Assembly: GCF_014873485.1 (NCBI RefSeq)
Contig: NZ_JADBDT010000001.1
Span: 3,162,001 to 3,226,000 of the forward strand
Length of the DNA stretch: 64,000 bases
Source of the DNA: Sphingopyxis sp. OAS728
Lineage (GTDB): Bacteria; Pseudomonadota; Alphaproteobacteria; Sphingomonadales; Sphingomonadaceae
Reading direction: 5' to 3'
Below are positions 8,967 to 16,965 of the stretch, one piece after another (positions within the stretch are counted from its first letter, which is position 1; each line of letters begins with the position of its first letter). Made by a program: the position numbers and the translations under genes. The notes under the pieces are model-generated. The model did no database searches. It had not been told where the DNA came from and saw nothing but the letters and a program-made list of their open reading frames with translations.

Positions 8967-9680
8967 TCACGCGCCGAACGCGCCGTCGATCGTGTGCATC
9001 GCGCCGGTGACGAAGCCGGCTTCGGGGCCCGCCAGCCATGCGACCATGCCCGCGACCTCTTCGGGGCGCCCATGGCGCTTGATCGCCATGAAGCTGTGCA
9101 TCAGCTCGCGCATCGGGCCGTCCTCGGGGTTCGCATCGGTATCGATCGGGCCGGGTTGCACGATGTTGATCGTGATTCCGCGCGGGCCGAAATCGCGCGC
9201 CAGCCCGCGCGCCATGCCCTGCAGCGCCGATTTGCTGAGCGCATAGGAGGCCATGCCGGGAACGGGCATGCGGTCGCCGTTGACCGATCCGATCACGATG
9301 ATGCGGCCGCCCTCGGGCATCTGCCGCGCCGCCTCGACCGAGGCATGATAGGGCGCGTTGACGTTGACGCGGATCAGCCGGTCGACGTCGTCGGGATCGA
9401 GGTCGAGCGCGTCGCCGAACAGCGCGAAGCCGGCGTTGACGACGAGCACATCGAGCGGGCCGCTCTCGCGCACCCGCGCGATCACCGCGTCGCGGTCGCC
9501 GCTGTCGGTCGGCACCGCGCTGGTGCCGGTCTCGGTCGCCAGCTGCTCGGCCGCCTCGCGCGAGCCATTATAGGTGAAGACGACATTCGCGCCGTCGGCG
9601 GCGAAGCGGCGAACGATCGCCGCGCCGATCCCGCGACTGCCGCCGAGGACGAGAACCGATTTTCCTTGGAATTCGGACAT
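8967..9680 (-). CDS. bdcA: BdcA-like short-chain dehydrogenase/reductase-fold protein
   Basis: 237 residues. Classical SDR fold: LGGSRGIGAA cofactor loop, NAG, SVNGDRMPVPGMASYALSK with the Ser-Tyr-Lys site, and PGPIDTDANPEDGPMRELMHS. The wording is very close to E. coli BdcA, reported as a cyclic-di-GMP-binding protein promoting biofilm dispersal. The divergent partner is close to E. coli BdcR, supporting orthology of the pair. Whether it binds c-di-GMP or reduces a small molecule cannot be told; the catalytic triad is intact, so enzyme activity is possible. Confidence 0.85.
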   Translation of the reverse strand: MSEFQGKSVLVLGGSRGIGAAIVRRFAADGANVVFTYNGSREAAEQLATETGTSAVPTDSGDRDAVIARVRESGPLDVLVVNAGFALFGDALDLDPDDVDRLIRVNVNAPYHASVEAARQMPEGGRIIVIGSVNGDRMPVPGMASYALSKSALQGMARGLARDFGPRGITINIVQPGPIDTDANPEDGPMRELMHSFMAIKRHGRPEEVAGMVAWLAGPEAGFVTGAMHTIDGAFGA

Positions 9681-9702
9681 TGGGAGACTCCTTGCTTATT
9701 AG

Positions 9703-9718
9703 TGTAGGGATAACTACA
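9703..9718. promoter_or_regulatory. Candidate operator 1 of the bdcA/bdcR pair
   Basis: Inverted repeat TGTAG-N6-CTACA, 23 bases upstream of the bdcA ATG in an AT-rich gap. Resembles the second site at 9748-9767. Confidence 0.55.
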
Positions 9719-9747
9719 TAAAATCGCACAAGCCATCGTCAAGGTAT

Positions 9748-9767
9748 TTTGTAATTGTGACTACAAA
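9748..9767. promoter_or_regulatory. Candidate operator 2 overlapping the bdcR start codon
   Basis: Inverted repeat TTTGTA-N8-TACAAA. It spans the GTG at 9757, suggesting autorepression by BdcR. Both sites share TGTAG/CTACA-like half-sites, as expected for one TetR-family dimer binding twice. Confidence 0.5.
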
Positions 9768-10347
9768 TAAATCCAGATCGCGCGGTCGCCCGCGCCGGTT
9801 CGATCCCGAGGCGGCGGTCGCGACGGCGCAGCAGCTTTTTCACGCGCGGGGATACGACGCCGTCAGCGTCGCCGATGTCACCGATGCGCTCGGCATCAAT
9901 CCGCCCAGCTTCTATGCCGCCTTCGGCAGCAAGGCCGGGCTTTATCAGCGCGTGCTCGATCATTGGACGGGTACCGAGGCGATCCCGCTCATCGACATAT
10001 TGCGTCCGGACGTCCCTGTCGCCTCTGCCCTCGCAGCCATGCTGGAGGAGGCCGCGCGGCGTTATGCGTCCGATCCCGCGGCGGGCGGTTGTCTCGTGCT
10101 CGAAGGAACGCGTTGCAACGACGAGGGCGCGCGCGAAGCCGCCCGCGCGCTCAATCTCGGTGCCGAGGAATTCATCCGTGACTATATCGCGGCCCGCCAC
10201 CCCGAGGCCGCCGACGAAGTGACCGATTTCGTATCGACGACGATGTCCGGGATGTCGGCCAAGGCGCGGAGCGGCCACGACCTGCCCCGCCTCCTCGCCA
10301 CCGCGCGTCTCGCCGGCAGCGTCCTTGCGCAAATCCTGCCTGCCTGA
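9757..10347 (+). CDS. bdcR: BdcR-like TetR-family repressor
   Basis: 196 residues. N-terminal helix-turn-helix: GRPRRFDPE, then DAVSVADVTDALGINPPSFYAAFGSKAGLY. The ligand-binding part (TEAIPLIDILR, AARRY, CLVLEG, VTDFVSTTMSGMSAKAR) closely matches E. coli BdcR. Start GTG 9757 gives the E. coli length; a weak AAGG lies upstream. Divergent from bdcA with 76 bases between, the classic layout for a local repressor. Confidence 0.88.
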   Translation: MTTNKSRSRGRPRRFDPEAAVATAQQLFHARGYDAVSVADVTDALGINPPSFYAAFGSKAGLYQRVLDHWTGTEAIPLIDILRPDVPVASALAAMLEEAARRYASDPAAGGCLVLEGTRCNDEGAREAARALNLGAEEFIRDYIAARHPEAADEVTDFVSTTMSGMSAKARSGHDLPRLLATARLAGSVLAQILPA

Positions 10348-10405
10348 TCGCCGCTTGTCGGATGCCCTCTTGCGAAGCCGCGCGGACGCGGCATAGTCCG
10401 CCGCC

Positions 10406-11779
10406 ATGCGCATGTCATACAGCCCGCTCGCCCTCGCCGCCGCCTTGCTGGCCGCCGCACCCGTCCACGCCAAGCCCGCCGATACCGAGGCGGCGAAAAA
10501 GATCCTGAAGGACAGCATCGCGATCCCGACGGTCGAGGGGCGCGGTCAGGTGCCCAAGCTCGCAGCCTATTATGCGAGCGTGCTGAAAGCCGCGGGCTAT
10601 GCCGACAGCGATATCGTCATCACCCCGATGGGAGAGACCGCGACCTTCGCCGCGACGCTCGCCGGGACGGGCAAGGGCAAGCCGATCGTGCTGCTCGGCC
10701 ATATGGACGTCGTCGAGGCCGATCCCAAGGACTGGACGCGCGACCCCTTCGTGCCGGTCGAGGAGGAAGGTTATATTTTCGGTCGCGGGTCGGAGGATAA
10801 CAAGTTCGACGTCTCGATGATGGTCGCGACGATGGCGCAATTGAAGAAGGACGGCTTCAAGCCTAAGCGCTCGATCATCCTTTTGCTCTCGGGCGACGAG
10901 GAAACCTCGATGATGACGACGCGCGCGCTGGCGGCAAAGTATAAGGGCGCCGAATTCGCATTGAATGGCGACGGCGGCGGCGGGCTGATCGGCGAGGACG
11001 GCAAGCCCAAATATTACGGGCTGCAGGCGGGCGAGAAGACCTATGCCGACTTCACGCTCGAAGTCACCAATCCCGGCGGGCACAGCTCGCGCCCGTCGGA
11101 CACCAATGCCATCGTTCAGCTGTCGAACGCGCTCGCCAAGGTCGGCGCCTATCGCTTCACGCCGCAGCAGAACGAGCTGACCAAGGTCGGCATGCCGATC
11201 GTCGCCGACCAGGTCGGCGGCGACATCGGCGCGGCTTTGAAGGCGTTCGCCGCAAACCCGGCCGATGCGAAAGCCATCGCCGCGATCCGCGCCGACCCCG
11301 AATATATCGGCCAGATCGGCACCACCTGCGTGCCCACCATGACCAAGGGCGGCCATGCCGAAAATGCGCTGCCCCAGCGCGCGACCGCGAACATCAACTG
11401 CCGCATCTTCCCCGGCGTGCCGGTCGAAACGGTGCGCGCCGAACTCGAACGGGTGATCGGCGATCCCGCGGTCAAGGTGAACACCGATCCCGACGCGAGC
11501 GCCAGCGACGCTTCGCCGCTGCGCCCCGACGTCGTCGCGGCGGTGACGAAGGCGGTGCATGCGCGCGCACCCGGCCTGCCGATCATCCCGTCGATGAGCG
11601 CGGGCGCCACCGACAGCTATCATTTCCGCATCCAGGGCGTGCCGAGCTATGGCGTCGCGGGCCTCTTCTCGAAGGCGAGCGACAGCTATGCGCACGGGCT
11701 GAACGAGCGCGTGCCTGTCGACGCAATCGCGCCCGCGCTCGCGCATTGGGACAGCCTGCTGCGCGACCTGTCGAAATAG
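10406..11779 (+). CDS. Secreted M20-family metallopeptidase
   Basis: 457 residues with a signal peptide (LALAAALLAAAPVHA). Two-zinc M20 site: GHMDVVEADP, GRGSEDNKFD, LLLSGDEETSM, and a late ATDSYHF segment; the dimerisation lid begins at GGHSSRPSDTN. This resembles periplasmic M20/M28-type carboxypeptidases or dipeptidases of sphingomonads. Substrate unknown. It is a different branch from DapE (58673-59806). Confidence 0.88.
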   Translation: MRMSYSPLALAAALLAAAPVHAKPADTEAAKKILKDSIAIPTVEGRGQVPKLAAYYASVLKAAGYADSDIVITPMGETATFAATLAGTGKGKPIVLLGHMDVVEADPKDWTRDPFVPVEEEGYIFGRGSEDNKFDVSMMVATMAQLKKDGFKPKRSIILLLSGDEETSMMTTRALAAKYKGAEFALNGDGGGGLIGEDGKPKYYGLQAGEKTYADFTLEVTNPGGHSSRPSDTNAIVQLSNALAKVGAYRFTPQQNELTKVGMPIVADQVGGDIGAALKAFAANPADAKAIAAIRADPEYIGQIGTTCVPTMTKGGHAENALPQRATANINCRIFPGVPVETVRAELERVIGDPAVKVNTDPDASASDASPLRPDVVAAVTKAVHARAPGLPIIPSMSAGATDSYHFRIQGVPSYGVAGLFSKASDSYAHGLNERVPVDAIAPALAHWDSLLRDLSK

Positions 11780-11806
11780 GCGGCCTCTCCCGCATCCAGC
11801 CCCTTT

Positions 11807-11821
11807 TGAGAATCATTCTCA
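11807..11821. promoter_or_regulatory. Fur-box-like 7-1-7 palindrome
   Basis: TGAGAAT-C-ATTCTCA is a perfect 7-1-7 inverted repeat, matching the Fur pattern TGATAATnATTATCA with T/A changed to G/C at one symmetric position. It lies 31 bases before the cupin ATG and 28 after the M20 stop. Confidence 0.55.
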
Positions 11822-11851
11822 TTTGATAGGCTGGGTGCGGGGAGAGTTGCC

Positions 11852-12235
11852 ATGTCGATATTCCTGCGCCGCGCCGCGGTTCATGTCCTGACGGCAGTCA
11901 CGGGTGCGGCGCGCGCCCTGCTCGGCCGCAAGGGGCTGCCGGCACAGCCATTGTTCCGCAGTTTCGGCCTCTATCGCGGCATCTATATCGGCGGCATCGC
12001 GATGAAACAAAGCACGGGGTGGGAAATGCACCCCGACGGCGACGAGGTGCTGACGCTGCTCTCGGGCCAGTTCGATATCGTCCTCGATGAAGGCGGCGTC
12101 GAACGGACGATCGCGCTGGCGCCCGGACAGGGCGCGCTCGTCCCGCGCGGCGTCTGGCACCGCATGGTCATCAAGGTTCCGGGTGAGCTGCTTTTCCTGA
12201 CTCCCGGCGACACCACCGAGCATCGGCCGCTCTAG
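11852..12235 (+). CDS. Single-domain cupin protein
   Basis: 127 residues. Residues about 45-120 form a cupin barrel: WEMHPDGDEVLTLLSGQFDIVLDEGG, then LAPGQGALVPRGVWHRM, with His and Glu metal ligands in the usual places. The N-terminal 40 residues are hydrophobic/basic and unassigned. GGGGAGAG precedes the ATG. A Fur-like box just upstream hints at iron control. Its TAG stop interlocks with the convergent TetR gene. Substrate unknown. Confidence 0.75.
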   Translation: MSIFLRRAAVHVLTAVTGAARALLGRKGLPAQPLFRSFGLYRGIYIGGIAMKQSTGWEMHPDGDEVLTLLSGQFDIVLDEGGVERTIALAPGQGALVPRGVWHRMVIKVPGELLFLTPGDTTEHRPL

Positions 12236-12828
12236 GCCGGAAGCAAGGCTTCGACCGCGCGCTCGACCATCGTCACCGCCGCTTCGGCGCCGAAACTGCT
12301 CGAATCGAGCGACAGTTCGAGCCAGAGCCCGTCGACCATCGCGGTCAGCATGATGGCCAATCGCCCGGCATCGGCCGCGCCGCATGCGGTCAGCAGTTCG
12401 CCCAGCCGCTCGCGATAACCGGCGTAACTTTCCGCATGGATGTCCGCCATCCGAGCATCGCTGCGGGCGAGCGCCCAGAAGGCGGTCCATGCGCCGAGCA
12501 GTTCGGGATCGGTCACCGGCGGGCGGAAGCTTGCGGTCAGGTAAGCGGTCAGCCGCGTGCGCGGATCGCCTCCCGAACCCTCGACCGCGCCCGCGAAAAT
12601 CGCGTCCATCCGGTCGCTCGTCGCCTGGTAGGTCGCGGCGACCAGGTCGTCGATGCCATCGAAATAATGGCGCAGCAGCCCCGGCGAGACGCCCGCCTTC
12701 GCGCAGATGGCGCGAACATTCGTGCCCGCCAGCCCATGCTCGGCCAGACACGCCGCCGTCGCCTCGATCAGGTCCGCCCGGCGGGCGTCGGCGCTTTCGC
12801 GCGTAAAGGCTTGGCGAGCGGCGGTCAT
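12232..12828 (-). CDS. TetR/BetI-like transcriptional repressor
   Basis: 198 residues. DNA-binding part: RRADLIEATAACLAEHGLAG, VRAICAKAGVSPGLLRHYF. The C-terminal half (ELLGAWTAFWALARSD, TAMVDGLWLELSLD) resembles BetI-type ligand domains. Start ATG 12828 is preferred to ATG 12840, because the latter falls inside the palindrome at 12829-12852. Divergent from the Rieske oxygenase, which it probably represses together with itself. Confidence 0.85.
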   Translation of the reverse strand: MTAARQAFTRESADARRADLIEATAACLAEHGLAGTNVRAICAKAGVSPGLLRHYFDGIDDLVAATYQATSDRMDAIFAGAVEGSGGDPRTRLTAYLTASFRPPVTDPELLGAWTAFWALARSDARMADIHAESYAGYRERLGELLTACGAADAGRLAIMLTAMVDGLWLELSLDSSSFGAEAAVTMVERAVEALLPA

Positions 12829-12852
12829 CTTGTTATACATCTGTACAACAAG
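12829..12852. promoter_or_regulatory. Candidate TetR operator between the regulator and the Rieske oxygenase
   Basis: 11-2-11 inverted repeat (CTTGTTATACA, two bases, TGTACAACAAG) with one mismatch. It abuts the TetR ATG at 12828 and ends 9 bases before the oxygenase ATG at 12862, fitting one dimeric site controlling both directions. Confidence 0.65.
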
Positions 12853-12861
12853 GATCGACTC

Positions 12862-14028
12862 ATGGCAACGCTGCGCGACACTTTCGACAACATCGACCCG
12901 CTCGACGGATGGTCGCTCCCCGCCTGGACCTACAGCGATCCCGATTTCTATGCGGCGGAAATGGAACGGATCTTCCGCCCGAGCTGGCAGGTCGTCTGCC
13001 ACGACAGCGATATCCCGAACGTCGGCGACTGGCACAGCATCGACTATTGCGGCGAGAGCGTGATCCTTGTGCGCGGTACCGATCGCCATGTGCGCGCCTT
13101 CACCAATGTCTGCCGCCATCGCGGCTCGCGGCTCGTCGACGGTGCGGTGGGCTGCGCGAAGAAGCTCGTCTGCCCCTATCACGCCTGGACGTACGAGCTC
13201 GACGGCCGGCTGACCGGCGTGCCCGATAGCGCGAGCTATCCGACGCTCGACAAGGGCAAGGCCGGGCTCGTTCCCGTCGGGCTCGAACAGTGGCGCGGTT
13301 TCTGGTTCGTACGGCTCGAGGACGACGGCGGCCCGTCGGTGGCGAGCATGATGGCGCCCTATGAGGCGCAGGTCGCCCCGTATCGCTTCGAGGAACTCGG
13401 CGCGCTCGGCCGCGTCACGCTGCGCCCGCGCGAGGTGAACTGGAAGAATGTCGGCGACAATTATTCCGACGGCCTCCACATCCCTGTCGCGCACCCCGGC
13501 CTCACGCGCCTGTTCGGCAAAAGCTATGGCGTCGAGGCGGAGGATAATGTCGACCGCATGTGGGGCGATCTGATCGACCGGCCGTCGGTCAATTGGTCCG
13601 AACGCATGTACCAGCGACTGCTGCCGTCGGTTCCGCACCTGCCCGAAGCCAATCAGCGCCACTGGCTCTATTTCAAGCTGTGGCCCAATGTCGCGTTCGA
13701 CATCTATCCCGATCAGGTCGATTTCATGCAGTGGCTGCCGACCGGGCCGACGACCTGCCTGATCCGCGAGATCAGCTATGTCCTGCCCGACGAGCGCCGC
13801 GAGATGAAGGCCGCGCGCTACCTCAACTGGCGCATCAACCGCCAGGTCAATGCCGAGGACACCGAACTGATCACCCGCGTCCAGCAGGGCATGCAGTCGA
13901 AAAGCTTCACCATGGGGCCGCTCAGCGACAAGGAAGTCTGCCTCAAGCATTTCTGTTCGCGGATGCGCGACCTGATCCCCGAGGCGCGGCTGGAGCGGGC
14001 GCCGAAGGCGGGATGGAGTCGGCAATGA
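12862..14028 (+). CDS. Rieske non-heme iron oxygenase, alpha subunit
   Basis: 388 residues. Rieske [2Fe-2S] ligands: Cys84-x-His86 in CRHRG and Cys104-x2-His107 in CPYHAWTY. The mononuclear iron site is in NYSDGLHIPVAHP (His206, His211) with a later Asp. The chain type is that of single-component-like oxygenases acting on aromatic rings, betaines or N-methyl groups. No ferredoxin or reductase gene is adjacent, so electrons must come from elsewhere. AAGGA precedes ATG 12862. Divergent from a BetI-like regulator, which makes a quaternary-amine substrate conceivable (inference, weak). Confidence 0.85.
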   Translation: MATLRDTFDNIDPLDGWSLPAWTYSDPDFYAAEMERIFRPSWQVVCHDSDIPNVGDWHSIDYCGESVILVRGTDRHVRAFTNVCRHRGSRLVDGAVGCAKKLVCPYHAWTYELDGRLTGVPDSASYPTLDKGKAGLVPVGLEQWRGFWFVRLEDDGGPSVASMMAPYEAQVAPYRFEELGALGRVTLRPREVNWKNVGDNYSDGLHIPVAHPGLTRLFGKSYGVEAEDNVDRMWGDLIDRPSVNWSERMYQRLLPSVPHLPEANQRHWLYFKLWPNVAFDIYPDQVDFMQWLPTGPTTCLIREISYVLPDERREMKAARYLNWRINRQVNAEDTELITRVQQGMQSKSFTMGPLSDKEVCLKHFCSRMRDLIPEARLERAPKAGWSRQ

Positions 14029-14038
14029 CCATTTCTTT

Positions 14039-14121
14039 CCCGTTCGCATCGAGCGCAGTCGAGATGCCCATCGTGAGAGCGCGGCCTCACGGTGTCTCGA
14101 CTTCGCTCGACACGAGCGGAG
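14039..14121. repeat. Dispersed palindromic repeat, family A, copy 2 (reversed)
   Basis: Arms TCGAGCGCAGTCGAGA at 14049-14064 and TCTCGACTTCGCTCGA at 14095-14110, one mismatch between them. The whole element is the reverse complement of the copy at 7443-7525, down to the outer flanks. It separates the Rieske gene from the flavoprotein and ends next to the latter's ribosome site. Confidence 0.85.
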
Positions 14122-14137
14122 AATAGAGGTGGTCGAT

Positions 14138-15349
14138 ATGCCTCCCGTGGTGATCGTCGGCGGCGGCCCCGCCGGCATGGTCGCGGGCCTGCTCTTTGCG
14201 CGCGCCGGGGTGCCTGTCACCATCCTCGAAAAGCACGCCGACTTCCTCCGCGATTTCCGCGGCGACACCGTGCATCCCTCGACGCTCGAATTGTTCAACG
14301 AGATCGGGCTGCTCGACGAGTTGCTGAAAGAGCCGCACGCGGCGATCGACACGATGACGCTCAACCTGATGGGCGAGCAGTTCACGATCGCGACGATGAA
14401 GCACCTGCCCGTCGCGGCGCGCTTCGTCGCGATGATGCCGCAATGGGACCTGCTCGATTTCATCGCTGGGCAGGGCAAGCGCTATCCGACCTTCGACCTG
14501 CGCATGTCGAGCGAGGCGACCGGGCTGACTTATGACGATGCGGGCCGCGTCAGCGGCGTGACGCTCGCCAGCGGCGAGACCTTGCCTGCGCGACTGGTGA
14601 TTGCGGCGGACGGCCGCCGCTCGGTGCTCCGCGACGCCGCCGACCTGCCGCTCGAAGACCTTGGCGCGCCAATGGATGTGCTGTGGTTCCGCATCCCCGT
14701 GCCTGCGGGCATGGACATGTCCGAGGTCGCGCTCGGCACGATCGACAAGGGCGGCATGGTCGTCGCGATTCCGCGCGGCGATTATTGGCAATGCGCGCAG
14801 ATCATCGAAAAGGGTGGCTTTGCGCCGATCGGGGCGCGGGGGATTGCGGCCTTCCGCGACAAGGTCGTCGAGATCGCGCCGGGCCTCGCCGTCGGGATCG
14901 ACGCGATCCAAAGCTTCGACGATGTGAAATTGCTCACGGTCGCGCTCGACCGGCTCACCCGCTGGTCGCGCCCCGGGTTGCTCGCGATCGGCGATGCGGC
15001 GCATGCGATGTCGCCCGTCGGCGGTGTCGGCATCAACCTTGCGGTGCAGGATGCGGTCGCGGCGGCAAACATTCTCGCAGCGCCGCTCGCGGCGGGTGCC
15101 GATCCCGACCCGTTGCTCGCCAAGGTGCAGGAGCGTCGCTGGACGCCGACGACGCGCATGCAGGCGATCCAGCGTTTCGCGCACCGGCGCGTCATCGAAC
15201 CGATGCTGCTGGGGCAGATCACGCGCGTGCCGCTCGCAGTGCGCCTGCTCGACGCCATCCCGCTGCTGCGCCGCATCCCGGGCCGTGTCCTCGGCCTCGG
15301 TTTCGGCCGCCAACATGTTCAATCCCCGCTTGCGAAAGAGTTTTCATGA
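14138..15349 (+). CDS. FAD-dependent monooxygenase/oxidoreductase (PHBH-type)
   Basis: 403 residues. FAD motifs: VVIVGGGPAGMVAGLLFARAG (dinucleotide fold), DGRRS, and LLAIGDAAHAMSPVGGVGINLAVQDA, the standard set of the p-hydroxybenzoate-hydroxylase/UbiH-like group. ATG 14138 is chosen because AGAGGTGG stands five to six bases upstream; GTG 14129 is possible. The last codons overlap the next gene as ATGA. A role in the same pathway as the Rieske oxygenase is inferred from position. Confidence 0.85.
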   Translation: MPPVVIVGGGPAGMVAGLLFARAGVPVTILEKHADFLRDFRGDTVHPSTLELFNEIGLLDELLKEPHAAIDTMTLNLMGEQFTIATMKHLPVAARFVAMMPQWDLLDFIAGQGKRYPTFDLRMSSEATGLTYDDAGRVSGVTLASGETLPARLVIAADGRRSVLRDAADLPLEDLGAPMDVLWFRIPVPAGMDMSEVALGTIDKGGMVVAIPRGDYWQCAQIIEKGGFAPIGARGIAAFRDKVVEIAPGLAVGIDAIQSFDDVKLLTVALDRLTRWSRPGLLAIGDAAHAMSPVGGVGINLAVQDAVAAANILAAPLAAGADPDPLLAKVQERRWTPTTRMQAIQRFAHRRVIEPMLLGQITRVPLAVRLLDAIPLLRRIPGRVLGLGFGRQHVQSPLAKEFS

Positions 15350-16965
15350 CCAAAGCCTATGACGCCCTGATTATCGGCGCCGGCCACAACGGCCTCGTCT
15401 GCGCCTTCTATCTCGCCAAGGCAGGGCTCAAGGTGCGCATCGTCGAGGCGCGCGACGTCGTCGGCGGCGCCGCGGTGACCGAGGAATTCGCGCCGGGGTT
15501 CCGCAATTCGGTCGCGAGCTACACGGTCAGCCTGCTCCAGCCGAAGGTGATCGCCGACATGAAGCTCGCCGATCATGGCTATCGCGTGATCGAACGGCCG
15601 ATCAGCAACTTCCTGCCGCAGGAGGATGGCGGCTACCTCAAGCTCGGCGGCGGGCTCGAACGCACGCAGAAGGAGTTCGCCCGCTTCTCGGCGCATGACG
15701 CGGCGCGCCTTCCCGAATATTACGACATGCTCGAGGGCGTCGCCGACGTGCTGCGCGACCTCGCATTGAAATCGCCGCCCAACGTCGGCGACGGGTTCAA
15801 GACGCTGATCGATGCGGCGCGGCAGGGGCGCGGGCTCACCAGGCTCAGCCTGTCGCAGCAACGCGACGTGCTCGAACTTTTCACCAAATCCGCGCGCACC
15901 TTCCTCGACAGCTGGTTCGAGAGCGAAGCGGTCAAGGCCGCCTTCGGCTTCGATGCGGTGGTCGGAAATTACGCCAGTCCCGACACGCCGGGCAGCGCCT
16001 ATGTCCTCCTCCACCACGTCTTCGGAGAGGTCAATGGAAAGAAAGGCGCGTGGGGCCACAGCGTCGGCGGCATGGGCGCGATCACCCAGATGATGGCGAA
16101 AGTCTGCACCCAGCTTGGGGTCGAGATCAGCCTCGAAAGCCCGGTCGACAAGGTGCTCGTCGACGGCGGCAAGGCGGTCGGGGTCAAGCTGGTCGGCGGC
16201 GAAGAAATCGCCGCGGCGCGCGTGATCGCCAATGTCGGACCCAAGCTGCTCTACGAACGGATGATAGGCGAAGGCGATATCGCCCCCGAATTCCGCCGCC
16301 GCATCAGGGCGTTCAAGGCGGGCAGCGGTACCTTCCGCATGAATGTCGCGCTCAGCGAGCTGCCGCGCTTCACCTGCCTCCCCGAACCCGGCGAGCATCA
16401 CCAGTCGGGGATCATCATCGCCCCGACGCTCGACTATATGGACAAGGCGTTTCTCGACGCGAAGGAACATGGCTGGTCGAAAAAGCCGATCGTCGAGATG
16501 CTCATCCCCTCGACCGTCGACGACAGCCTTGCGCCCCCTGGTTGCCACGTCGCCAGCCTCTTCTGCCAGCAGTTCGCGCCCGAGCTTCCGGCCAACCCCG
16601 ATGGAAGCGCGCGCGACTGGGATGCCGAGGAAGGCAAGGCGGCCGACACGATCATCGACACCGTCGAGGCCTATGCCCCCGGCTTCCGCGCGTCGATCGT
16701 CGGGCGCCAGATCCTCAGCCCCAAGGGCCTCGAACGCAAGTTCGGGCTTGTCGGCGGGGACATCATGCACGGCAATATGAGCCTCGACCAACTGTGGTCG
16801 GCGCGCCCGGTGCTCGGCAACGGCGCCTATCGCGGGCCGCTCAAGGGGCTCTATATGTGCGGTGCAGGCACGCATCCCGGCGGCGGAGTCACCGGCGCAC
16901 CGGGGCATAATGCCGCGCAGGTGATCCTACGCGACCGCGGCCTCTTCGCCCCCAAATGGCGTTGA
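15346..16965 (+). CDS. Phytoene-dehydrogenase-like NAD(P)/FAD oxidoreductase (PYROXD2-like)
   Basis: 539 residues. N-terminal FAD fold DALIIGAGHNGLVCAFYLAKAG with a following VEARDVVGGAA; C-terminal FAD contact GLYMCGAGTHPGGGVTGAPGHNAA. This is the bacterial branch near human PYROXD2 rather than a carotenoid enzyme; no crt gene is nearby. Starts at ATG 15346, overlapping the previous stop (ATGA). Its 3' end overlaps the convergent permease by 39 bases. Probable redox role on a hydrophobic or amine substrate (inference). Confidence 0.83.
   Translation: MTKAYDALIIGAGHNGLVCAFYLAKAGLKVRIVEARDVVGGAAVTEEFAPGFRNSVASYTVSLLQPKVIADMKLADHGYRVIERPISNFLPQEDGGYLKLGGGLERTQKEFARFSAHDAARLPEYYDMLEGVADVLRDLALKSPPNVGDGFKTLIDAARQGRGLTRLSLSQQRDVLELFTKSARTFLDSWFESEAVKAAFGFDAVVGNYASPDTPGSAYVLLHHVFGEVNGKKGAWGHSVGGMGAITQMMAKVCTQLGVEISLESPVDKVLVDGGKAVGVKLVGGEEIAAARVIANVGPKLLYERMIGEGDIAPEFRRRIRAFKAGSGTFRMNVALSELPRFTCLPEPGEHHQSGIIIAPTLDYMDKAFLDAKEHGWSKKPIVEMLIPSTVDDSLAPPGCHVASLFCQQFAPELPANPDGSARDWDAEEGKAADTIIDTVEAYAPGFRASIVGRQILSPKGLERKFGLVGGDIMHGNMSLDQLWSARPVLGNGAYRGPLKGLYMCGAGTHPGGGVTGAPGHNAAQVILRDRGLFAPKWR

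Noticed and set aside
12232..14478. A single 748-codon minus-strand open frame
   Set aside because: Only the last 198 codons (TetR) look like protein; the rest is the shadow of the Rieske and flavoprotein genes in GC-rich DNA.
14683..16965. A 760-codon plus-strand frame
   Set aside because: The PYROXD2-like protein begins at ATG 15346 with its FAD motif; the upstream part is out-of-frame flavoprotein sequence.
15346..16965. Carotenoid biosynthesis role for the phytoene-dehydrogenase-like protein
   Set aside because: No crt gene is nearby and the C-terminal wording is that of the PYROXD2 group.
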